Assembly: GCF_007000325.2 (NCBI RefSeq) | Contig: NZ_CP117267.1 | Location: 2,929,001 to 2,993,000, forward strand | DNA from: Rhizobium rhododendri | GTDB taxonomy: Bacteria; Pseudomonadota; Alphaproteobacteria; Rhizobiales; Rhizobiaceae | Direction: 5' to 3' | Length of the DNA stretch: 64,000 nucleotides | Shown here: positions 41,906 through 51,426 of the stretch, piece by piece | Layout: each line of letters begins with the position of its first letter | How positions within the stretch are numbered: the first letter of the stretch is position 1 | Made by a program: the position numbers and the translations under genes | Notes under the pieces: model-generated | Told to the model about the DNA's origin: nothing | The model's input: the letters and a program-made list of their open reading frames with translations, nothing else | Database searches by the model: none

Positions 41906-43099
41906 ATGATCCCCGGTAATCCGCCGCATCATACGAAGCCCGACGAAGAGCCCGTAACGATCGATCTGGAAGCCAACGCGGCTGACCGCCGCGAAGCCGA
42001 GATCGAAAGTCACAAGGACGAAATCGGCACCTCCGCCACGGACACAGTGGACATCAAGCCGCAGCCCGAGCCGGAACCGGCATACGAGCCCGCCGGAACA
42101 ACGCCGACAGAGCCACCGGCCCCGACAGCCACGGCACCCGCCAACAGCACCACGGGACTGATTGCAGCCGGCATCGTCGGCGGCCTGATCGCGCTGATCG
42201 GTGCCGGAGCGCTGCAATATGCAGGCGTCCTGCCCGCCGCTTCCGGAAATGATAAGCAGCAATTCACGTCGTTGGACGCTGAGATCGACGGGCTGAAGCA
42301 GAGCGTCGCCAACCTGGCCACCTCTCCCGCAGCAACGCCGGATGCCGCGCTGGAAGCACGCATTGGCGCGCTCGAGACAGCCCTAAAGAACAACCCGCAG
42401 GCAGCAACCGCCAACGGCGCCGTCGACACCGCCTCCGCCCAGAAAATTTCCGATCTGACGGCCGAAGTCGACCAGCTCAAGGCCAGCCTGACGCAGACCT
42501 CGCAGACGCAGGCCACGACCGGCGCCGACATCAGCAAGCGGCTGGACGATGCTGAAAAGAAACTGAACGACCCGGGCAAGGATGTCGCCGTTGCCCAGGC
42601 AATCGCTGCTGCCGGCCTCAAGGCGGCGATCGATCGCGGCGGCCCGTTCCGCGCCGAACTCGACACCTTTGCCGGCGTCTCTCCTAACGACCCGACAGTG
42701 GAAACCCTGGGCAAGTTTGCCGAAACCGGCGTGCCATCGCGCGCGGAACTGATCCGCCAGGTCCCGGATGTTGCCACCACCATCATCGGTGCGACAGAAA
42801 AGCCGGCTGAAACCCAGGGCTGGAGCGACCGCCTGATGGAAAGCGCCAAGTCGCTGGTGACCGTTCGCCCCGTCGGCAATATCAAGGGTGACGGAGTCGA
42901 CGCCATTGCCGCCCGCTTCGAGGACAAGATCCGCAACGGCGACCTGCCGGGCGCTGTCAGTGAGTGGAATAGTCTCCCGGAAACCGGCAAGATGGCATCG
43001 GCGGCGTTCAAACAGTCGATCGAAGCCAGGATCAAGGTCGAGGATCTCGTCGGTGAAACCCTGTCGAAGGCGATTGCCGGCGCCGGCAAGCAGAGCTGA
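41906..43099 (+). CDS. Mic60/mitofilin-like inner-membrane protein
   Basis: A 397-residue protein with an N-terminal cytoplasmic acidic, Pro-rich part, one membrane helix at 83-108, a coiled-coil-like region at about 118-240 and a C-terminal mitofilin domain. This is the layout of alphaproteobacterial Mic60, which bends inner membranes and is the likely ancestor of the mitochondrial cristae organiser. Location beside hemD and hemY is the known conserved context of the family. GAGGACGCC stands before the ATG. It lies 60 bases after hemD and 9 bases before the next gene. Confidence 0.85.
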   Translation: MIPGNPPHHTKPDEEPVTIDLEANAADRREAEIESHKDEIGTSATDTVDIKPQPEPEPAYEPAGTTPTEPPAPTATAPANSTTGLIAAGIVGGLIALIGAGALQYAGVLPAASGNDKQQFTSLDAEIDGLKQSVANLATSPAATPDAALEARIGALETALKNNPQAATANGAVDTASAQKISDLTAEVDQLKASLTQTSQTQATTGADISKRLDDAEKKLNDPGKDVAVAQAIAAAGLKAAIDRGGPFRAELDTFAGVSPNDPTVETLGKFAETGVPSRAELIRQVPDVATTIIGATEKPAETQGWSDRLMESAKSLVTVRPVGNIKGDGVDAIAARFEDKIRNGDLPGAVSEWNSLPETGKMASAAFKQSIEARIKVEDLVGETLSKAIAGAGKQS

Positions 43100-43108
43100 G
43101 GTAAGAAC

Positions 43109-44749
43109 ATGATCGTCAGACTGCTTGTCTTTATCGTCCTGATCCTTGCACTCGGTTACGGCTTCTCCTGGCTGGCCGATCGTCCGGGCGACCTGTCGCT
43201 GATGTGGGGTGGCGAGCTATATCAGACCAAGCTGATTGTCGCCGCCAGCCTGCTGATCGCCATCGTCGCTGCTGTCATGATCGTCTGGTCGCTGCTGCGG
43301 ATGATCTGGACCTCGCCCCATGCCGTCAGCCGCTATTTTCGGGCCCGCAAGCGTGACCGCGGCTATCAGGCATTGTCGACCGGGCTGATTGCCGCCGGCG
43401 CCGGCAATGCGCTGCTGGCCCGCAAGATGGCTGCTCGTTCGCGTGGCCTGATCCGCGCCGACCAGGAACCTCTGATCAGCCTTCTCGAGGCGCAGGCAGC
43501 GCTGATCGAAGGCAACCACGACGAGGCGCGCGCCAAGTTCGAGCTGATGGCCAAAGATCCGGAGACCCGGGAACTCGGCCTCCGTGGCCTCTATCTCGAG
43601 GCCAAGCGCCTCGGTGCCGATGAAGCTGCCCGGCAATATGCCGAACAGGCTGCAGACAAGGCGCCCTACCTGCCTTGGGCAGCACAGGCGACGCTCGAAT
43701 ATCGCAGCCGCGCCGGCCGCTGGGACGATGCCATCCGTCTTCTCGACCAGCAGAAGGTCGCAAGGGTCATCGGCAAGGACGAGGCGAACCGACTGCGCGC
43801 CGTGCTTCTGACGGCACGCGCCACCGACCGGCTCGACGCCAACCCGACCGGTGCGCGCGACGACGCGCTGGCCGCCCTGAAGCTTTCCGACAATCTCGTG
43901 CCTGCCGCGCTGATTGCCGCCAAGGCGCTGTTTCGCGAAGACAAGATCCGCAAGGCAGCAGCGGTGCTGGAGGATGCCTGGAAGGTTTCTCCCCATCCCG
44001 AAATAGGCCGCGCCTACGTTCGCGCCCGCAGCGGCGACAGTGTGCTGGATCGCCTGAAACGCGCCGAGAAGCTGGAAGCGCTGCGACCCAACAATGTGGA
44101 AGCATTGCTGATCACGGCGCAGGCAGCACTCGATGCCGGCAATTTTGCTGTCGCCCGCAGCAAGGCGGAAGCCGCCGCCCGCATGCAGCCCCGCGAGGGC
44201 GCCTTCATGCTGCTCGCCGACATAGAGGACGCCGAGACACGCGACCAGGGACGCACCCGCCACTGGCTCGCCCAGGCCTTGCGCGCACCGCGCGACCCGG
44301 CCTGGATGGCCGATGGTTTCGTGTCCGACAAGTGGCTCCCGGTTTCTCCGATCTCGGGCAAGCTCGATGCCTTCGAATGGCGGTCGCCTTTCAGCCAACT
44401 TGAAGGACCGGTCGAGGAAGGCACGGTCGCCTCTTTCGAGACGGCGCTCCGCAACCTGCCGCCGCTGGCGGATCTGCGCCCGGCCGCTGCTCCAGTTTCC
44501 GGGCAACCTGTCCAGGAGCCACCTGCTGTAGCCAAGCCTTTGCCATCGGGACCGTTGCCAGCCAACTCTCCGCCAGCCAAACCCATGCCGGCCAGAACGC
44601 AGCCATCGACGGCGCTGGTCACCGTGACAAAACCCGAAAGCCCGAAAAAGCCCGAGCCCCGCCCCTTCTTTGGCGGCGCCCCGGACGATCCGGGTGTCCG
44701 CACCACAAAGGCAGATCTGGAGCCCAAGACCCGGCTGAAGCTTTTTTAA
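43109..44749 (+). CDS. HemY-like TPR membrane protein
   Basis: A 546-residue inner-membrane protein with two N-terminal helices (about 3-22 and 41-64), the HemY N-terminal domain and TPR-like helical repeats to about residue 400. The C-terminal 110 residues are Pro-rich and probably disordered. Despite the name, this family (HemY of the hemCDXY cluster) is not protoporphyrinogen oxidase; its role in heme metabolism is not settled. GAGG lies before the ATG. Confidence 0.9.
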   Translation: MIVRLLVFIVLILALGYGFSWLADRPGDLSLMWGGELYQTKLIVAASLLIAIVAAVMIVWSLLRMIWTSPHAVSRYFRARKRDRGYQALSTGLIAAGAGNALLARKMAARSRGLIRADQEPLISLLEAQAALIEGNHDEARAKFELMAKDPETRELGLRGLYLEAKRLGADEAARQYAEQAADKAPYLPWAAQATLEYRSRAGRWDDAIRLLDQQKVARVIGKDEANRLRAVLLTARATDRLDANPTGARDDALAALKLSDNLVPAALIAAKALFREDKIRKAAAVLEDAWKVSPHPEIGRAYVRARSGDSVLDRLKRAEKLEALRPNNVEALLITAQAALDAGNFAVARSKAEAAARMQPREGAFMLLADIEDAETRDQGRTRHWLAQALRAPRDPAWMADGFVSDKWLPVSPISGKLDAFEWRSPFSQLEGPVEEGTVASFETALRNLPPLADLRPAAAPVSGQPVQEPPAVAKPLPSGPLPANSPPAKPMPARTQPSTALVTVTKPESPKKPEPRPFFGGAPDDPGVRTTKADLEPKTRLKLF

Positions 44750-44761
44750 GAATGAAACCGC

Positions 44762-45247
44762 ATGTTTGAACGCTTCCAGGAATTCTTTCAAAGTCTGACG
44801 ACAGATCATTCGAAGCCCGGCCTTGCGCCCGACGATCCACGGATCTCGGTGGCGGCGCTCTGCATCCAGGTGATGGAGGCCGACGGCAAGGTCGAGGCCA
44901 GCGAGAAGAAGGCCCTGCGCCGGTTGCTCAAGGACCAGTATGGCCTCGATGGCCGTGAGCTGGATGCGCTGATCGCGGCAGGCACCGAGGCCGAGAACGA
45001 GGCCGTCGACTATTTCCGCTTTACCTCGGATCTCAAGCGCCATCTCGACAGCGACCAGCGCATAGAACTGATCGGCATCCTCTGGGATATCGTCTATGCC
45101 GATGGCGAGCGCAGCGAAATGGAAGACGATGCCATCTGGCGGATCGCCGAGTTGCTGGGCGTGTCCGGCCGCGAGCGCATCATGAAGCGGCAGGAGGCAG
45201 CGGCGCGGGTGCCGGGCCTCGCCGTGGAGGCCGACGATGCGGATTGA
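44762..45247 (+). CDS. TerB-family protein
   Basis: A 161-residue helical protein of the TerB/DjlA-like fold. It has the family motif LCIQVMEADGKVEASEKKALRRLL and a second similar motif, LWDIVYADGERSEMEDDAIWRIAELL, both with the DG metal-binding-like turn. Despite its name, no tellurite-resistance operon is nearby, so this is a general member. It lies 12 bases after the HemY-like gene and overlaps the next gene by 11 bases. Confidence 0.88.
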   Translation: MFERFQEFFQSLTTDHSKPGLAPDDPRISVAALCIQVMEADGKVEASEKKALRRLLKDQYGLDGRELDALIAAGTEAENEAVDYFRFTSDLKRHLDSDQRIELIGILWDIVYADGERSEMEDDAIWRIAELLGVSGRERIMKRQEAAARVPGLAVEADDAD

Positions 45248-45968
45248 GGCGGCCAACAGCTGCCACCGCCGGCCGATCCTGATCGTGTTGCACCAGGAGC
45301 GCTCCAGCGCCGGGCGCGTCGGGCAGATGCTGCTGCAGAAGGGCTACGACCTGGATATTCGCCGTCCCGTCCTCGGCGATCCCCTGCCGGAAACCCTTGA
45401 GGCGCACGGCGGCGCCGTTGTCTTCGGCGGACCGATGAGTGCCAACGACAGCGATCCCTTCGTGCGCTCGGAAATCAGCTGGCTGGATGTTCCGCTGCGA
45501 GAGAACCGCCCGTTCCTCGGCATCTGCCTCGGTGCCCAGATGCTGGTGCGCCAGCTCGGCGGCAAGGTACAGGCCCGGCCGGATGAAAAGGCTGAAATCG
45601 GCTGGTATCCGCTGCATCCGACCGAGCGCGGACGTCAGCTGATGCGCTGGCCGCCTATGGTCTACCACTTCCACCGCGAAGGCTTCGATCTGCCCGCTGG
45701 AGCGGAGCTCCTGGCCAAGGGCGATACCTACCCCAACCAGGCATTCCGCTATGGCGAAAACGCCTGGGGCCTGCAGTTTCACGCCGAACTGACCCGTGCC
45801 ATGATGCAGCGCTGGGTCGTCCATGGTGCCCATCGCTTCGCACTGCCCAACGCCCAACAAGGTCGAGATCATCTGGAGGGCCGTATGCTTTTCGACGGTG
45901 CGCTCAGGCAGTGGCTGTCGGAATTTCTCGATATCGTCTTCGAGACGCAGGTCGCGGTCGCGGCCTGA
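45237..45968 (+). CDS. Class I glutamine amidotransferase-like protein
   Basis: A 243-residue stand-alone amidotransferase-like protein of the GMP-synthase/YfeJ type. The nucleophile is Cys97 in GICLGAQML and the histidine is in LQFHAELT; the family usually has QFHPE, so the third position differs. The glutamate of the triad is present. Substrate is unknown. The ATG lies inside the end of the TerB gene, an 11-base overlap that suggests coupling. It ends the hemC-to-amidotransferase run. Confidence 0.87.
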   Translation: MRIEAANSCHRRPILIVLHQERSSAGRVGQMLLQKGYDLDIRRPVLGDPLPETLEAHGGAVVFGGPMSANDSDPFVRSEISWLDVPLRENRPFLGICLGAQMLVRQLGGKVQARPDEKAEIGWYPLHPTERGRQLMRWPPMVYHFHREGFDLPAGAELLAKGDTYPNQAFRYGENAWGLQFHAELTRAMMQRWVVHGAHRFALPNAQQGRDHLEGRMLFDGALRQWLSEFLDIVFETQVAVAA

Positions 45969-45973
45969 ACCGA

Positions 45974-47227
45974 TCAGGCTGACCCTGCGGCGTTTTCATC
46001 CGGGGCATCCAGCGCGTCGATCTTGCGCAGCTGCGGAAAGCCTATTGCCCAGATGATAGCCACTGCCAAGGTGCCGACACCGCCGATCACGACCGCCGGC
46101 ACCGCCCCGAATACGGAGGCCATCGTCCCCGCACGGAATTCGCCGAGCTCGTTCGAGGCACCGACAAAGACCATGTTGACGGCATTGACCCTGCCTCGAA
46201 CATGATCCGGCGTCCACAGGGCAATCAGGGTTTCCCGCACATAGACCGAGATCATGTCTGAAGCGCCCATGATCATCAGGGCAACGATCGACAGCCAGGG
46301 CGTGCTGGACAGGCCGAAAATCAGCGTTCCCACACCGAACATCGCCACGCCGGCAAACATGTAGACGCCTGCCCGATGACGGAGCGGATAGGTAGCCAGC
46401 AGCACCGCCGTAGCGATAGCGCCGACACCCGGTGCTGCCCGCAACAGCCCAAGCCCCCAGGGTCCGAGTGTCAGGATATCGCGGGCAAAGATCGGCATCA
46501 GCGCCACGGCGCCGCCGAGCAGCACTGCGAACAAGTCGAGCGAAATTGCACCGAGTACGACCTTCTCAGACCATATGAAGCGGTATCCGGCGAGGATGGT
46601 GCTCCAGTTGGTTGCCATCCCCGTGCTCCGCTGGACGGGCTTGGCAATCATCTGGATCAGGATGGCGCCGAGAATGGAAAATACCGCGGCCACCGCATAG
46701 GCAAAGCTTGGTCCAAGACCGTAGAGCAGACCACCGGCAACAGGACCAACGATTGCAGCAGTCTGCCACGAGGACGAATTCCAGGCGACGGCATTCGACA
46801 GGTCTTTTGGCGGGACGAGATTGGGCGCCAGCGACTGTGTGGCCGGCCCAAGGAAAGCCCGTTCGATCCCCATGATGGTGAGAATGCCGAAGACCGGCAA
46901 CGGTGCGAATGATCCCGTCGACGTCATCACCCACAGCGCCACGGCACAGAGCGCACCGACCAGCGTGCAGATTGCCACGATGTGGCGGCGGCTGTAGCGA
47001 TCCGCGACCGAACCGGTGACCAGCGTCAGAAGCAGCGACGGCAGGAACTGCACGAGGCCGATAAGGCCCAGGTAGATGGCGCTGCCCGTCTGGTCGTACA
47101 TCTGCCAGCCGACGGAGACACTGATGATCTGCGCGGCGAAGGAAACGAGAAAACGGGCAAAGAAGAAACGCGTGTAGGAAACATGGCGGAATGCGGCGAA
47201 GCGATCCGCAGACGAGATAAGCGACAT
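45974..47227 (-). CDS. MFS transporter, EntS/MFS_3 type
   Basis: Inner-membrane transporter of 417 residues with about 12 helices. The block GSVADRYSRRHIVAICTL after helix 2 is the MFS signature; the pattern fits the group of enterobactin exporter-like and multidrug proteins. The ATG at 47227 has GGAAAG six bases upstream. A frame open to 47278 would add 17 residues, without a ribosome site. It converges on the amidotransferase gene with five bases between stops. Confidence 0.88.
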   Translation of the reverse strand: MSLISSADRFAAFRHVSYTRFFFARFLVSFAAQIISVSVGWQMYDQTGSAIYLGLIGLVQFLPSLLLTLVTGSVADRYSRRHIVAICTLVGALCAVALWVMTSTGSFAPLPVFGILTIMGIERAFLGPATQSLAPNLVPPKDLSNAVAWNSSSWQTAAIVGPVAGGLLYGLGPSFAYAVAAVFSILGAILIQMIAKPVQRSTGMATNWSTILAGYRFIWSEKVVLGAISLDLFAVLLGGAVALMPIFARDILTLGPWGLGLLRAAPGVGAIATAVLLATYPLRHRAGVYMFAGVAMFGVGTLIFGLSSTPWLSIVALMIMGASDMISVYVRETLIALWTPDHVRGRVNAVNMVFVGASNELGEFRAGTMASVFGAVPAVVIGGVGTLAVAIIWAIGFPQLRKIDALDAPDENAAGSA

Positions 47228-47361
47228 GAACGGCTTTCCGTTAGCGACCGCCGTAGATCCCCCACGGCCGTTAAACATGATTCATCGTGCCGGCGGGCAT
47301 ACCACTTGCTCGCGCCTTCGCCAATGTCTACATGTCTGTCAATCGCGAAATGGAGACGTAC

Positions 47362-47676
47362 ATGTCCGGAATACTTCTGGCGCTCTTTCAAGTCATTGAT
47401 ATCGTCTTGCAGCTTTACGTCTACATCCTGATAGCCAGTGCCATCTTCTCATGGCTCTACGCCTTCAACGTGATCAATTCGAGCAACCAGTTCGTGAACT
47501 CGGTCGGCCGCTTCCTCTACAATGTCACCGAGCCGGTTCTCAATCCCCTCCGGCGCATCTTGCCGAACCTCGGCGGCATCGACATTTCGCCGATTGTCGT
47601 GTTGCTGATCATCTTCTTCATTCAGGCGGTCCTGCATAACACGGTCTACCCGGCCCTCCTTCAACTGACGATGTGA
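47362..47676 (+). CDS. YggT-family membrane protein
   Basis: Small membrane protein of 104 residues with two long helices (about 6-28 and 74-96) and the family block [28 protein letters not shown]. YggT proteins are linked to osmotic stress and cell division, but the function is not settled. ATG 47362 has GGAG six bases upstream and is preferred to ATG 47350 and to the longer frame to 47287. Its stop overlaps the next start. Confidence 0.9.
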   Translation: MSGILLALFQVIDIVLQLYVYILIASAIFSWLYAFNVINSSNQFVNSVGRFLYNVTEPVLNPLRRILPNLGGIDISPIVVLLIIFFIQAVLHNTVYPALLQLTM

Positions 47677-47987
47677 GCAGCGCCTGGCGCAAGCTTGCAG
47701 ACCATGTCCGATTGTCCGTCCGGCTGACGCCGAATGGCGGCCGCGATGAGATAGACGGTATCGAGACCGGCGCCGATGGCGAGGTCCATATCAAGGTGCG
47801 CGTCAGCGATGTGCCCGAAAAGGGCAAGGCCAACAAGGCGCTGATCGCCTTGCTGGCGAAAAGGCTCGGCCTGCCGAAATCCTCCATCAGCATCATTTCC
47901 GGCGACACAGCGCGCAAAAAAATCCTCCGGATCGACGGCGACCCGGAGGAAATATGCAAGGCTCTCTATGCTGTCGTAGAAGCCTGA
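47673..47987 (+). CDS. DUF167 family protein (YggU type)
   Basis: A 104-residue protein of the DUF167/YggU family, with [19 protein letters not shown], the [25 protein letters not shown] block and [14 protein letters not shown]. The fold is known; the function is not. It starts with a GTG that overlaps the TGA of yggT (GTGA), the usual pairing of these two families. Its stop abuts the ppa stop directly. Confidence 0.93.
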   Translation: MSSAWRKLADHVRLSVRLTPNGGRDEIDGIETGADGEVHIKVRVSDVPEKGKANKALIALLAKRLGLPKSSISIISGDTARKKILRIDGDPEEICKALYAVVEA

Positions 47988-48530
47988 TCAGGCCTTCTTC
48001 TCGGCCGCATTGTGGCGAGCGATGGCTTCGAGGATCAATTCGCCGGCTTCCTTGGCACCCTTCCAGCCATAGATCTTCACCCACTTGCCGGGCTCCAGAT
48101 CCTTGTAATGCTGGAAGAAATGCTCGATCTGCTTGATGGTGATATCAGGCAGGTCAGTGTATTCCTTGACCTTCTCGTAGCGCAGCGTCAGCTTCGGCGA
48201 CGGGACGGCAATGATCTTCTCGTCCTTGCCGGAGTTGTCTTCCATCATCAGCACGCCGATAGGGCGGACGTTGATGACGCAGCCGGGAACGAGCGGCCGG
48301 GTGCTGGCGATCAGCACATCGATCGGGTCGCCGTCTTCCGACAGCGTATGCGGCACGAAGCCGTAATTGCCTGGATAGGTCATCGGCGTGTAGAGGAAAC
48401 GGTCGACGACAAGCGTGCCGGCTTCCTTGTCCATTTCGTACTTGATCGGGTCGCCGCCAACCGGCACTTCGACGATGACGTTGACGTCTTCAGGTGGATT
48501 TTTACCAATGGAAATTGCGTCGATGCGCAT
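47988..48530 (-). CDS. ppa: Inorganic pyrophosphatase
   Basis: Hydrolyses pyrophosphate, driving biosynthetic reactions. The 180-residue family I protein has the [16 protein letters not shown] block, [10 protein letters not shown] and the metal-site motif DGDPIDVLI. Length is normal for family I. It converges on the DUF167 gene with no base between the two stop codons. Confidence 0.98.
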   Translation of the reverse strand: MRIDAISIGKNPPEDVNVIVEVPVGGDPIKYEMDKEAGTLVVDRFLYTPMTYPGNYGFVPHTLSEDGDPIDVLIASTRPLVPGCVINVRPIGVLMMEDNSGKDEKIIAVPSPKLTLRYEKVKEYTDLPDITIKQIEHFFQHYKDLEPGKWVKIYGWKGAKEAGELILEAIARHNAAEKKA

Positions 48531-48714
48531 GGGAGTCCCCTAAACTATGATAGCTGCCAGCCACTTAATCGGAAATAACCGGTAAGGCAACAGCGCTTCG
48601 AAAGCATGGCCTGCTTTGAGCCAAGGCCAAAAACCCCGACACCTACAAATGAATTGGCGGCGAAATTACGACGGCCGCCGCATTATGCCCGACCGCCGTG
48701 ATCGCCAGCCGGCC

Positions 48715-49221
48715 TTACGGCCAGACAAAGCCGATCTTCTTCACCTGCTCGCCGCCAAAGGTCTCCAGCCCCTCGCAGAAATCGAGCCCGCCGTGGCTGC
48801 GATAGAAACGCTCGGCATTCTCGTTGTCTTCCAGGCACCAGACAACCATGCCCTTGCAGCCCAGCGACTTCAGCAGCCGCCGCGCCTCGCCGAACAGCAG
48901 ACGGCCGAGGCCGATCCCCTGATATTCCGGACGGAGATAAAGCTCGTAGATCTCGCCTTCCTGCGGTAGCGCACTTGCCCGGTTGAGGCCAAGTGTCGCA
49001 TAGCCTGCAACGGTGCCGGCAACATCGAGAACGAGCAGGGTCGCCGGTCCGCGCGTCGCCCGGCGCCACCAGGCTTCGCCGCGCCGCTCGATCATCTGCG
49101 ACAGTGCACGGTGTGGAATGATGCCGGTGTAGGCATACTGCCAGGACAGCCGATGCGTCTCCGAAATGGCTCGGGCATCGTGCGGTTCAGCCCGCCGGAC
49201 ATCAATCGATAACGTTTTCAT
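48715..49221 (-). CDS. GNAT-family N-acetyltransferase
   Basis: A 168-residue acetyltransferase. The acetyl-CoA motif is LRPEYQGIGLGRLLF, and the GMVVWCLEDNENAERFYRSHG block is the typical C-terminal strand-helix. The first half (DARAISETHRLSWQYAYTGIIPHRAL) resembles RimI-like members. Substrate unknown. The ATG at 49221 has AGGCG close upstream; the frame open to 49281 adds 20 residues and is not favoured. It lies upstream of ppa on the same strand, separated by 184 bases. Confidence 0.88.
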   Translation of the reverse strand: MKTLSIDVRRAEPHDARAISETHRLSWQYAYTGIIPHRALSQMIERRGEAWWRRATRGPATLLVLDVAGTVAGYATLGLNRASALPQEGEIYELYLRPEYQGIGLGRLLFGEARRLLKSLGCKGMVVWCLEDNENAERFYRSHGGLDFCEGLETFGGEQVKKIGFVWP

Positions 49222-49364
49222 AACGCCTACTTTGGCCCGGCAACCGCAAATTAACCATCCAGCAATATTGCCGGAAACCATTTGCCCACAGGCTTTATGT
49301 GTGGACTAGCGCCAAACGTTAACTCTTTTTTAACGGATGTCACAAGAGGCCAAAAATCGAACAT

Positions 49365-49399
49365 GCAAATAAAAAACCCCGATGCAAGCACCGGGGTTT
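49365..49399 (-). terminator. Rho-independent terminator after typA
   Basis: On the minus strand AAACCCCG (49399-49392) pairs with CGGGGTTT (49381-49374) over a 10-base loop and is followed by a T-rich tail to 49365. It lies 25 bases after the typA stop. Confidence 0.9.
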
Positions 49400-49424
49400 G
49401 AGGTCTTCTGGGTGTCGAAAAGCC

Positions 49425-51239
49425 TTATGCGCTCTTCTTGCCGAAACGCTTGCGATCGTTCGGGTCCAGATAGGTCTTGCGCAGACGAATGGACTTCGGC
49501 GTGACTTCCATGAGTTCGTCGTCCTGGATCCAGGAGAGCGCCCGGTCGAGCGTCATGCGGATCGGCGGCGTCAGGCGGACAGCTTCGTCCTTGCCGGCAG
49601 ACCGGATGTTGGTCAGCTGCTTGCCCTTCAGCACGTTGACTTCGAGGTCGTTGTCACGCGTGTGGATGCCGATGATCATGCCGGCATAGACCTTTTCACC
49701 TGGCTCGATGATCATCGGGCCGCGATCTTCAAGGTTGAACATGGCGTAGGCCACGGCTTCCCCGGACTGGTTGGACAACAGGACGCCGTTGCTGCGGCCG
49801 CCGATTTCGCCCTTGAAAGGCTGGTAGCTATGGAACAGGCGGTTCATGATCGCCGTGCCGCGCGTGTCGGTCAAAAGCTCCGACTGGTAGCCGATCAGGC
49901 CGCGGGTTGGCGCGTAGAATACCAGACGCAGACGATTGCCGCCCGACGGACGAAGCTCGACCATCTCGGCCTTGCGCTCGGACATCTTCTGGACAACGAT
50001 ACCGGAATGCTCTTCGTCGACGTCGATGACGACTTCTTCGATCGGCTCCAGCTTGTTGCCGTTTTCGTCGTCATGCATGACGACGCGAGGACGCGACACA
50101 GCCAGTTCGAAGCCTTCGCGGCGCATGGTTTCAATCAGAACGGCGAGCTGCAATTCGCCGCGGCCGGATACGTAGAACGAATCCTTGGCTTCCGACTCTT
50201 CGACCTTCAGCGCAACGTTGCCTTCGGCTTCCTTCATCAGGCGGTCGCGGATGACGCGCGAGGTAACCTTGTCGCCTTCGGTGCCGGCCAGCGGGCTGTC
50301 GTTGACGATGAAGGACATGGTGACGGTCGGCGGATCGATCGGCTGGGCATGCAGCGGCTCGGTAACAGCCGGATCGCAGAAAGTATCGGCAACCGTGCCC
50401 TTGGAAAGGCCGGCGATGGCGATGATGTCACCTGCGAAGGCTTCTTCGATCGGCTGGCGCTCGATGCCGCGGAACGCGAGGATCTTCGAGATACGGCCGG
50501 TTTCGATGGTCTTGCCATCGACGCCCATGACCTTGACAGGCTGGTTCGACTTGATCGAACCGGAATGGATGCGACCGGTGATGATACGGCCGAGGAACGG
50601 GTTGGCTTCGAGCAGCGTGCCGATCATGCGGAACGGGCCTTCGCCGACAGTCGGCTCTGGTACATGCTTGAGCACGAGGTCGAGCAACGGGCCGAGGCCC
50701 TGGTCCATCGGGCCTTCTGGTGCAGTGTTCATCCAGCCAGCACGGCCGGAACCGTAAAGGATCGGGAAGTCGAGCTGTTCGTCGGTAGCGTCGAGGGCAG
50801 CAAAGAGGTCGAAGACTTCGTTGACGACTTCTTCGTGACGCGCGTCCGGACGGTCGATCTTGTTGATCGCGACGATCGGGCGAAGGCCGACCTTCAGCGC
50901 CTTGCCGACCACGAACTTGGTCTGCGGCATCGGGCCTTCGGCAGCATCGACCAGCACGATAGCGCCATCTACCATCGAAAGGATACGCTCGACTTCGCCG
51001 CCAAAGTCGGCGTGGCCGGGGGTGTCGACGATGTTGATGCGAACATCTCTCCAGACGACCGAGGTCGCCTTCGCCAGGATCGTGATGCCACGTTCCTTTT
51101 CGAGTTCGTTCGAATCCATCATGCGCTCAACGGTGCGCTGGTTGTCGCGGAACGAACCGGACTGCTTCAGGAGTTCGTCGACAAGCGTCGTCTTGCCGTG
51201 GTCAACGTGCGCGATGATCGCGATATTTCGCATAGACAT
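49425..51239 (-). CDS. typA: Ribosome-associated GTPase TypA/BipA
   Basis: Translational GTPase that helps 50S assembly and stress adaptation. The 604-residue protein has the G1 motif AHVDHGKT, G3 [14 protein letters not shown] and G4 NKID, then the C-terminal domain block [14 protein letters not shown]. The ATG at 51239 ([15 protein letters not shown]) is the standard start; the longer frame to 51377 overlaps the intergenic region. Confidence 0.96.
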   Translation of the reverse strand: MSMRNIAIIAHVDHGKTTLVDELLKQSGSFRDNQRTVERMMDSNELEKERGITILAKATSVVWRDVRINIVDTPGHADFGGEVERILSMVDGAIVLVDAAEGPMPQTKFVVGKALKVGLRPIVAINKIDRPDARHEEVVNEVFDLFAALDATDEQLDFPILYGSGRAGWMNTAPEGPMDQGLGPLLDLVLKHVPEPTVGEGPFRMIGTLLEANPFLGRIITGRIHSGSIKSNQPVKVMGVDGKTIETGRISKILAFRGIERQPIEEAFAGDIIAIAGLSKGTVADTFCDPAVTEPLHAQPIDPPTVTMSFIVNDSPLAGTEGDKVTSRVIRDRLMKEAEGNVALKVEESEAKDSFYVSGRGELQLAVLIETMRREGFELAVSRPRVVMHDDENGNKLEPIEEVVIDVDEEHSGIVVQKMSERKAEMVELRPSGGNRLRLVFYAPTRGLIGYQSELLTDTRGTAIMNRLFHSYQPFKGEIGGRSNGVLLSNQSGEAVAYAMFNLEDRGPMIIEPGEKVYAGMIIGIHTRDNDLEVNVLKGKQLTNIRSAGKDEAVRLTPPIRMTLDRALSWIQDDELMEVTPKSIRLRKTYLDPNDRKRFGKKSA

Positions 51240-51426
51240 ATGGGCTACTCGGAGGGTTTGCGGGCAGCCAATTGTGCGGCCCTTATCTTCGGTTGAGGCG
51301 CTCATAGCCTGTTTTTCGCATTTGCGAAAGGGGGGGCGCGACAAAGCAGCGTCTTCCCTGCCCCAGCGCAATCGCATGGCTGGGACAGGGTATGCTGTTC
51401 AATTGATCAACCGCCGGCACAAAGCC

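Noticed and set aside
47228..47278. Longer N-terminus of the MFS transporter
   Set aside because: The extra 17 residues precede the first membrane helix, have no ribosome site, and ATG 47227 has GGAAAG at the right distance.
48616..48969. 117-residue plus-strand frame between ppa and the GNAT gene
   Set aside because: Most of it lies over the GNAT gene on the other strand, whose acetyl-CoA motif is clear.
49398..51296. 632-residue open frame opposite typA
   Set aside because: Antisense shadow of typA with no family features.
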